Shown piece after piece: positions 56,478 through 64,000 of a DNA stretch of 64,000 nt (the first letter of the stretch is position 1; each line of letters begins with the position of its first letter). The notes beneath the pieces were generated by a model. It was not told the DNA's origin. It was given only the letters and a program-made list of their open reading frames with translations, and did no database searches. The translations under genes were made by a program, and so were the position numbers. The stretch covers positions 930,001-994,000 of the forward strand of contig NC_089397.1 of the NCBI RefSeq assembly GCF_003171515.1. The letters run 5' to 3'. Origin of the DNA: Pyrenophora tritici-repentis (lineage: Eukaryota > Ascomycota > Dothideomycetes > Pleosporales > Pleosporaceae).

Positions 56478-58664
56478 ATGGCCAACAAACCACAACGACC
56501 AGGCGGTCTCGATCTGCGCTCCCACTCGTTCGAACCTCCCCAATTCCCCAACTCGACTCTCGGCAGCAATCCCAACGCCAGCATGAGCAACCTGTCCCTC
56601 ATGTCCGACCTGCCCAGTCCGCGCACCGGCGAAGCACCTCCCGCACTCTCTCCTCTGGACGCTCTCGCCCTCCAGGGACGACTTCTCGCAAAGCGCTTCG
56701 AGCAGCAGGACAAGGCCGGTCGTCGCCTCAGTCGACTGGCGCCACTCACCATCCAGAATGAGTTCGGCAATCGCTCCGGCTACTTTTCATCCATGTCCAG
56801 CTCGACTGTCAACTCTCCCAATGAAGAGGCCGGCCCCGTCAGGTCACCTCAACCACAGCCGTCTCCCCGCCAGGATGCTCATGAGAGGCACAAGTCGTGC
56901 TACCCGCAGTTTGGCAACGAGGAGCCCGAGCCGCAATTCGCCCTCGGCCCTCTCCAGAGTCCAATGGCTACCATTGTGGAAGCAAGCCCTGCCACCCCAC
57001 CCCAGGGCTATTTCGACATACCCAGGTCGCACTCGCCCGATTCAGTCGAGCCTCACTTTGGTCTCCGTGAAGCCACGCCCATCAGTCCCCACGTGCCGCA
57101 ACCCACTTCGCACATGTTCCTCAGTCCACAGAGGAAGCCATCAGTCGAGTCGCAGCATCGCTCGCAGCCACGCTCTAACCTCCTCCCCCCGAGATCATCC
57201 AGCTCCATACACTCCAATCGCTCTCCACGACTGTCGCCGAGCATGAGGTCTGTCACCGGAGACAGTTATGGTGATGTCGAGGACATGTCGCTCAGCGGGT
57301 CGTATGACTCGATCCACCAGAACCGTAACTTGTCTCCTAGCTCTAGCGTATCCAGGGCGCACTCTCCCTTTGCCCACCCTGGAGCATCTGCAATGGCACG
57401 ATCGCCGTCGGCCGCATCCGACTACTCTCAAAACGGTTCCATCCTCCCGCGCCCGTCCTACAACTTCTCACGACCCATGAGCCGACAGAGCGCTCGCCCA
57501 TCATTGGACGCAAGGTCGAACGGTGGGCCATCGCGCCAACCATCGCAGGAAAGTGTCAACATGAGGCCTTCCTTTGACAGTCCACTCCGACGACAGGACT
57601 CGGGCGATAGCCCTACTAACCATTATGCCAACGATACTATCCACACGCCAGTCAGCATGGCGAGCGAGGACTTCCGCAGATCAGGCGACTTCAACAGCAA
57701 CCCGGCTCCCTCCTACACATACACAAAGTTCAATCTTCCTCGAGGCAGGCCCGTCGACCGACGATCTGTTGGCGTTGAAGATTTCTTCAAGAGGGAAATC
57801 AAGTGGGACCAGGAAAACCAGCCCGGTAAGGCCCAGACGCGTCCGCCTTCGCCAGAATCACCACCCCGTTCGTTTGATCAAGCACGACTACAACGACCAA
57901 GTACAGACCATGGAGCGCCCTCCCTCACTTCTAGCAATAGTACTATCCGCGCACGGACTGCCGGGTCTACTGCTGAAGTCACTGCCCAACAACACTGCGA
58001 CATGGGTCTTGAGCTTCATGAGGCCGGCGAACTCCTCAAGTCTACCTACCACCTTCGTCTCGCAGCCCGAGCTGGCCTTCCGGAGGCCATGTTCTGGTAC
58101 GGTCTAGCTTGCCGACATGGCTGGGGTATGCGTGAGAACAAGGCCGAGGCATTACAGTGGCTGCGACGCGCCGTCGACTCTGGCCAGCTTGAGGTTGCCG
58201 ATGACGAAGACCAAGACAAGCAAGGGCAACTGACCGACCTCACGAAGAAGAAGAAGCACCGTGCCCAGTATGCCGTGGCCATCTATGAGCTGGGCAAGTG
58301 CTATGGAAACGGATGGGGCGCTCCTACCGACAAGTCCCTTGCGCTTCGCTGCTACGAAATTGCCGGTAACTGGGGCGATGCTGATGCTCTCGTTGAAGCT
58401 GGCTACTGCTATGCTGAGGGAGTTGGTTGCAAAAAGAATATGAAGAAGGCTGCCAAGTTCTACCGTGCAGCCGAGGCCAAGGGTGTCAGCATGGTCGGCA
58501 ACAGCTGGATCTACAAAGACAAATACATGGACGACGACTCCACCACCTCTGATGCTCGCTCAGTCCGCTCTGGCCGTTCGGCAACCAAGGACCATTCTGA
58601 GAAGAAGCCTCGCGACAAGAGCAGGACCCGTACCATCTTCGGTCGCAAGAAGAGCTCTGCTTGA
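56478..58664 (+). CDS. Sel1-repeat protein of the Dsf2/Nif1 type
   Basis: Single exon, 728 residues. Residues 1-480 are Ser/Pro-rich and disordered, with many SP/TP sites. Residues about 500-685 contain Sel1-like (TPR-like) repeats: AGLPEAMFWYGLACRHGWGM, AVAIYELGKCYGNGWGAPTD, and DALVEAGYCYAEGVG. The C-terminal ~45 residues are basic and Ser-rich. The layout matches yeast Dsf2 and fission yeast Nif1, regulators linked to cell-cycle and polarity control. The exact role here is inferred from that resemblance. The start ATG at 56478 follows a typical CACCATGGCC context. Confidence 0.85.
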   Translation: MANKPQRPGGLDLRSHSFEPPQFPNSTLGSNPNASMSNLSLMSDLPSPRTGEAPPALSPLDALALQGRLLAKRFEQQDKAGRRLSRLAPLTIQNEFGNRSGYFSSMSSSTVNSPNEEAGPVRSPQPQPSPRQDAHERHKSCYPQFGNEEPEPQFALGPLQSPMATIVEASPATPPQGYFDIPRSHSPDSVEPHFGLREATPISPHVPQPTSHMFLSPQRKPSVESQHRSQPRSNLLPPRSSSSIHSNRSPRLSPSMRSVTGDSYGDVEDMSLSGSYDSIHQNRNLSPSSSVSRAHSPFAHPGASAMARSPSAASDYSQNGSILPRPSYNFSRPMSRQSARPSLDARSNGGPSRQPSQESVNMRPSFDSPLRRQDSGDSPTNHYANDTIHTPVSMASEDFRRSGDFNSNPAPSYTYTKFNLPRGRPVDRRSVGVEDFFKREIKWDQENQPGKAQTRPPSPESPPRSFDQARLQRPSTDHGAPSLTSSNSTIRARTAGSTAEVTAQQHCDMGLELHEAGELLKSTYHLRLAARAGLPEAMFWYGLACRHGWGMRENKAEALQWLRRAVDSGQLEVADDEDQDKQGQLTDLTKKKKHRAQYAVAIYELGKCYGNGWGAPTDKSLALRCYEIAGNWGDADALVEAGYCYAEGVGCKKNMKKAAKFYRAAEAKGVSMVGNSWIYKDKYMDDDSTTSDARSVRSGRSATKDHSEKKPRDKSRTRTIFGRKKSSA

Positions 58665-60783
58665 TCACCTACCTCCTTGTATATGTGTCCACGACTTTTT
58701 TTCCTTATGCGTTTGGCGACGGCGTCCGGGCTTAGCGACGGGAAGGCTGATCTTGCATATACCCTGGAGCATCTTTCCCGGCCCATTTCCCCTTCGGCTT
58801 GGTCCAAAACTCTGATTTCCTTCCGTTCATTTCCTTACGTTTAGTTCGCTACATTCACGATACCTGCCTGGTGCACGGCCTGGCACCTACTTTTGCGCTT
58901 TGATTGTTTTTTGCGCTTGGATCGAACTCGTCGATATATCGGCACACCACTCACATCTTTCCTTTTTTTCCTGTTCGTTTCTATATGTTGTTTTGTTTCC
59001 TTTGTTTATACCACAGTTTGCCCGAGGGCAATTTCCTTTCTTTCTGTTGCGGACTGAGGTCCTCATGTACGTAAATCTAATTTCGGTACTGGTGTACTGG
59101 CTTGTGGTGGGATAGGCTGTCGCGTCTCGTCAGCGGGATGCCTGACTTCTCCTTATTGTACTAGGGTAACGCTTTTGTGCATATGGATGGGTTTCAATCA
59201 GAATCAGCATTTGCTGTAGATTGCTGGGTGTATGTGTATACCAGGCTAGCTCTACAGTGGGTAGAATGCAAACATTGCAAGACGCGAACTTGTTCCCGTT
59301 ACATATCTTCCTTGTTGATCATGTTGAACTTCAGACTTGACTTGGCTAACACAACCAGCTTTGATTTGTCAAAAGTCAAGTGTCTGTCGCAAGGACTACT
59401 CAGAACATTACAACCACTACTGACTTGTAAACTACACCAGAACCTCCGCAAATTCGAATTCCCCCCCTTAATCATGTTTCAGCCACAATTCCATTCCTTC
59501 TCCCGATTTCAGTACTTCTTTACAAAACACATATACAAATCTCCTTACTGCAGTTTGACGGCTCTCTCGCATCAGTCTCTTGGTACGAAAACCAAATGGT
59601 CAGCTTCTTTCCTATTCCCATAATGCCTTCCTCGCCTACTCACGACTCGCGGAAGAAACTGCCTTGAGTGGAAGTTACCAGATTGGTAGTTAACCAAATT
59701 GGGATGCGGCTCAGGAATGATAATTGACAGGGTAATTCAGTACATGCGTGCATGTAGAGAGTAGCCGACGTTATAGCAAACCGCTCCATTGTCACGTGGA
59801 AAGAAGCATCTGTGCTCTGTAACGATGTGCTCCCCGAGTTCTGTTGTCACGTCGCGCCTGCCAGTATACTTGATGTGAAGAGCTATGACGAATGCGCACT
59901 AGCCCCAATCAGCACGATATCCCAACCACCATGCGCGGGGCAGGAAAGGGGCCTTCCTCCAACATGCACACGCAACATTCCCAAAATCCAGTCCGGCTCG
60001 CACGGCACAGGAGATACTTGTTCGGTTTCTTTTCTATTCTTGCTAGCGCCGGGAATGCTGCCACTGCTGCGATGATGGGAGGCGCCGTGGTTGCCGTGCC
60101 GCACTCAGGTTGACGCCTCTTGTTTCAATGCATACTTTTTCTCCCTGCACCTCACCAATCATGGCTCAATGAGCCCCGGAGGATTTTCTTGGTTGGTAGG
60201 GCTGGCTGGCGTGTATCAGCCCCGCTGCGTACTCCATCCTTTATGTTTCTCGTTTCTCGTTTCCATCACACTGAACGTTTGGGGTCGCAGGAGGCCGGCC
60301 ATGCAATAACGATATGCATACTGACAAAAGCCATGTTTAGTTATATCACCGGTGGACTTTACAACGGAATTGGCCAGAGTCGTTGAAGGAGCTTGAAGCT
60401 TGCCCGTAATGAGACCGTGGCGTCTCGCCAGCATTCAACCATCCGGTGTTTGGGGCTGTGTATGCAGAGTTTATGTAGAGTTCGATTGGAACATAACAAT
60501 CGTGGAGTCGAATGAAGATGTTCGCGCTCTGTAGGTTATCACATACGTGCAGCATCTGGGACGGAAGCGGTCTCACGGCATGATCTTCTTCAAGAAGGTG
60601 ATAACTTCAGGTAAGACTCTTCGAATACATCTCTTGATATAAAACGCCTCTATCGCATGTGCAGAAATAGTACAACTCTCACTCTCTATCTTTCCGACTG
60701 TCAACTTTTACAAAAACATACATTCGACGCCACTTTACCAGGCTGGTTCTGGTTACTGAAATCTTACTCTTACCTATCCTGTC
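58665..60783. other. Intergenic, 2.1 kb
   Basis: This is the 3' UTR of the Sel1 gene and the upstream region of the dynamin-like gene. A 148-codon frame at 59177-59623 has biased but not protein-like composition and no domain. No tRNA or transposon is recognised. Confidence 0.45.
60638..60644 (+). promoter_or_regulatory. TATA box of the dynamin-like gene
   Basis: TATAAAA about 145 bp before the start codon at 60784, in an otherwise mixed-composition stretch. Confidence 0.45.
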
Positions 60784-63420
60784 ATGCAGCCATCATCACC
60801 AACATCACCAGTATTCTCTGAGGCCGCTTCGAAGACCGAAACTATGGCGCAGCAAGGAACGAGCACGCTTGAGCAGCTCCAAACGCCACAGCAAGTCGAA
60901 CTACTCGACAAAATTGACGAGCTCCGCCACCAAGGGCTAGGGCACCATGGAATCAGCTTGCCTCAGCTGATCGTCTGTGGAGACCAGTCTTCCGGTAAGA
61001 GCTCACTCCTTGAGGGACTCACTCATCTTCGGTTCCCTACCAAGGAGGGCATGTGTACTACGTTTGCAACCGAAGTGGTGCTTAGAAGAGAACCGGATAT
61101 TGAGATCTCATGCACCATCACACCTGGCAAATCGAGATCGCCCACTGAGCGACGCGAGTTGGCGAAATTCAAGCGTACTTTTCCGTCCCGCGAAAGCTTC
61201 CTGTTCGAGTCTGTGACGGAACAGGCAAAGGAACAGATGGAACGCGGCGCCAGGTCAAGCCGTGTATCCATTTTCGAAGATGTCCTACGCGTTCGCTACT
61301 CTGGCCCCGAGCTTCCCTCTTTGACTATTGTAGATTTGCCTGGACTGTTCGAGACGGAGCTTGGTGGTGGCAGTGGTGCGGAGAGAGTTGCCGAGTTGGT
61401 GACAAGCTATATGCGCGATGACAAGTCCATCATACTTGCAGTGGTAGTTGCAGACAACGATCCAGAGAACCAAAAGGTCTTCAGATATCTCAAAGACTTT
61501 GATTCGACTGGCGCACGTACGCTTGGCATCGTTACGAAGCCAGACAAAGTTGAGCGGGGAGGCGATAACGAGAAAGAGATGATGAGGCTTGTGAAGAATC
61601 AAAAGCTTCCACTGAAGCATCGGTGGCATGCTGTGCGCAACCGAAGCTACGCAACAAAAGACCAAACACCCGCAGAACGCGACGAGGCCGAGCGCATCTT
61701 CTTCAGCAATGGCGTTTGGGCGTCTTTCCCATCACAAGACGTTGGTATTGCAGCTCTCCGAGTGAAGCTATCCCAAGTTCTCTTAGAACACATTGGAAGG
61801 GAATTGCCAGAGCTCATTACAGCCGTCCAAAGCTCGATACAGACCACTGAGGTCGGTCTGAAAGCGTTGGGTCCGGTTCGCGACACGGCAGAACAACAGC
61901 GCAGCTATTTGATGGGCCATGCGCAGAGATTCCAAACGCTTACAAATGATGCGCTCAGGGGTATCTATAGCAATCCTTTCTTTGCGCTATCATCACTAGA
62001 CGAACCAGCGACAACAAGACTGCGTACAGAAGTGCAAAATCTGAATATGGCATTTGCTCAGACGATGTACGTCAAGGGCCATACCTGGAACATCGGATCT
62101 ACACACGGCTCTTCAGCTCCCGTACCTTCTGACAATTACTCGCAAGCTTTTCTGGAATACAACAATGAGTTCGACAAACCAGAAGTCATCAGTCGCGAAG
62201 ATCTCAACTCACATATTGGCGAGCTTGTCAGGCAAAGTCGACCTTCAGGGCTACCTTCGCTCGTAAACCCGCTGGTCATTGGGGATTTATTTAAGCAACA
62301 GTCCCAGCATTGGTGTAAACATGCCAAGCACCATCTTCAACGTGTATTCAAGGCCGTGACTGCCTACGTTGAGGAAGCGCTGGGATCACTAATGGATCCG
62401 TACACATGCAGCATGCTGATGCTCAAGCAGGTCCGCCCAGAGCTAGACAGGCGCTGGCGTAGCGTCGAAGCCAAATTGGAAGAGCTTCTAGTGCCTTATA
62501 CCGAGCAGGATCCTGTCACGTACGATCCAAGCTTTGTATACCAAGTCGAAGAACTACGAGCTGCCCGTTACGCTAGCAAGACGAAAGTCCAGGCTGGTGG
62601 TCCAGCAAGTGCCTCGGTGCCGTTTGTCTTTGGCGCTGGCGATGATGCCCAGAACTATAGGCAGTCTGCCGAACATCTCTTGACGGAGTCTATCGACAAC
62701 TATGCGAACTCTGAGATTCTTGATCTCATGCAAACTTACTACAAGGCCAGTATACCTGCCACTTGGAAAACAATTACATACATACTAACTATCCCATAGA
62801 GCGCATTATCAGTCTTCATCAGCAACATTGCCACCCTTGGAATCGAGAATTGTTTGATCAAGGATCTCTCTGCAATATTCTCTCCGACTCTGACTGCAGG
62901 CATGGACGACGACAAGTTATCCGCCATTGCCTCTGAGTCTGAAGACATACGCCATGAACGTGCTACTCTGAAACATAAGCTCAGTGTCTTGGAATCAGGC
63001 AAACAAGTCTTGTTCGAGCACATTGGTAAGACATCAAGGAAACGCTACTCCTGCTACCCTTTCTGACATCTTATCTTAGCAATGCGTCCCACCATTCGGA
63101 CAACCACAAAGCCAGCTACTACTAGCCTCCGATCCAGCATGACCCCCAGTCGGTCCCGCACACAAAACTCGCGACAAGATGAGCAGGAAAGAAGGGATGC
63201 CACACCCGACGCTGAGGACGAATTATCGCGCCAGCTTGACAACCTCGTTGTGACGCCACCCTCACCTGCGTCTGCACTTGTGCGGTCTCGGCCCCGAGTC
63301 GATTCTGGGACTGGGACGCCGACGCCGAAGAAGCAAGGTAGAAGGAGGTCACCGTTTGGATGGCCGCCTAAGTATGACGTTCCTAGGGCGACAGTCGAAG
63401 ATGCTTCTGATGATGATTGA
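60784..63420 (+). CDS. Dynamin-like (Mx-type) large GTPase
   Basis: Exons 60784-62745, 62800-63025 and 63080-63420 give 842 residues. The GTPase domain shows the P-loop GDQSSGKSS (residues 66-74), the switch Thr in CTTFATE, DLPG in TIVDLPGLFE, and TKPD in IVTKPDKVE. The middle and stalk regions follow, then a GTPase effector domain in exon 2 (SVFISNIATLGIENCLIKDL). The tail is disordered and ends in acidic residues. Fungi carry several such genes besides Vps1 and Dnm1, with unknown roles. The first intron needs a GC donor (AAG/GCCAGT...CATAG/AGC, 54 nt). The GT donor four bases later would put the effector domain out of frame. Confidence 0.88.
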
Positions 63421-63694
63421 AGGTGGTTTGTGAGGAGCGTAGCAGTACATACACGTGATGTTGTGGAAATGAACTATGATCTTTTTGTCTCATCTTAACC
63501 TTGCAACCACTTACATCCCACATGTTCGTATCGAAAACCTCCGCCGTTGCAGGCACCGAAAAAAAGAAGCTTGGTCATTCGGAAGATAAAAAAACAGTTA
63601 TTGGTCATGTGTAAGAGAAAACAGAAAAAGTACTTCCAACCTCCGACCACACATGTTCACGCACCACCACAGTAACCATCACACCCATTACACG

Positions 63695-63717
63695 CCATCA
63701 CCCATCACCCATCACCC
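63695..63717. repeat. CCCATCA heptamer, about three copies
   Basis: Consecutive units of CCCATCA (the first starting GCCATCA). The sequence is not the fungal telomere repeat TTAGGG/CCCTAA. Confidence 0.7.
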
Positions 63718-63893
63718 AAACCTAGCACAAACACACTAAGAAACAAAAACTCATACAAACCCTCCACACCCTCCCCAACCGCAGTTCAACCGACCCTGCC
63801 CAAACCGAACCGAACCGAGACCAGCAAAACCCTGCGCTCCACTGCTCTCCCCTCCCCACCACACCGGAAAGAAAAAAATTAATCGCTTGCAAT

Positions 63894-63894
<1 letters not shown>

Positions 63895-63930
<36 letters not shown>
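63895..63930. repeat. CA dinucleotide microsatellite, 18 units
   Basis: Uninterrupted CA repeat of 36 nt, likely variable in length between isolates. Confidence 0.95.
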
Positions 63931-63931
<1 letters not shown>

Positions 63932-64000
63932 CGGCGGCCTCACCTCGGTGCTAACCCCACGCCACAACCCGCCCATCGCGCTCAGCCATTGCGTCATTGC

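Larger units (their letters stand above)
63421..64000. other. 3' flank and simple-sequence DNA
   Basis: No supported gene. It contains heptamer repeats and a CA microsatellite. A minus-strand frame here owes its Cys/Val run to the microsatellite. Confidence 0.6.

Noticed and set aside
59177..59623. 148-codon plus-strand frame
   Set aside because: Composition not protein-like and no domain; lies in the 3' region of the Sel1 gene.
63722..63997. Minus-strand frame with a Cys-Val run
   Set aside because: The run is the translation of the CA microsatellite; no other support.
1..64000. Secondary-metabolite cluster, CRISPR array, transposon or tRNA gene
   Set aside because: No synthase backbone gene next to the thiolase-like or transporter genes, no spaced direct repeats, no transposase or terminal repeats, and no A/B box pair for a tRNA was seen by eye; a tRNA or repeat search program would be needed to exclude degenerate cases.

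Overview
The window is nuclear DNA of a filamentous ascomycete, most likely a Dothideomycete of the order Pleosporales. Genes carry short introns of about 46-60 nt with GTRNGY donors and CTAAC-type branch points. Families typical of Pezizomycotina occur (2EXR/DUF7730, DUF7918, DUF1776, GH62). The flavodoxin-like gene has the same start and the same 204-residue length as the Alternaria allergen Alt a 7, as I remember that family. I cannot name the species. I rebuilt exon joins by hand from splice signals and reading frame.

Layout. 1-6.2 kb: a PTR2 peptide transporter, a small eight-cysteine protein with a hydrophobic tail, and a decayed secreted-protein gene. 6.6-15 kb: an orphan coiled-coil protein, the SPT2 chromatin protein, ribosomal proteins P2 and S15/uS19, and the Nus1 subunit of cis-prenyltransferase. 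15-22.3 kb: exocyst Sec10 with a frame-broken 3' end, then two 209-residue 2EXR-domain proteins on either side of a thiolase-like gene. 22.9-30.6 kb: eIF3d, an orphan protein, a membrane-anchored nucleotide pyrophosphatase/phosphodiesterase, and the flavodoxin-like quinone reductase. 32-42 kb: a secreted subtilisin-like protease, an F-box/LRR-like protein, and Atg6/Beclin. 42.3-49 kb: an Scm3-like CENP-A chaperone with frame breaks and a 1163-residue DUF7918 protein rich in GW/WG motifs. 50-55.1 kb: a GH62 arabinofuranosidase, the Wss1 DNA-protein crosslink protease, and a DUF1776 protein. 56.4-63.4 kb: a Sel1-repeat protein and a dynamin-like GTPase.

Most genes are housekeeping and do not form a pathway cluster. 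The secreted hydrolases (GH62, S8 protease) and the peptide transporter fit a plant-associated or saprotrophic life.

The most interesting signal is in the flavodoxin-like gene. Its UGA stop is followed by CUAG, the efficient readthrough context, and then by 65 open in-frame codons ending in a CaaX box (C-D-I-M). This suggests programmed readthrough that makes a minor, lipid-anchored isoform of an otherwise soluble enzyme. Other points of note are the GW-rich possible Argonaute-binding protein, a likely GC-AG intron in the dynamin gene, and four apparent +1 frame breaks in Sec10 and Scm3 that need checking against assembly error.
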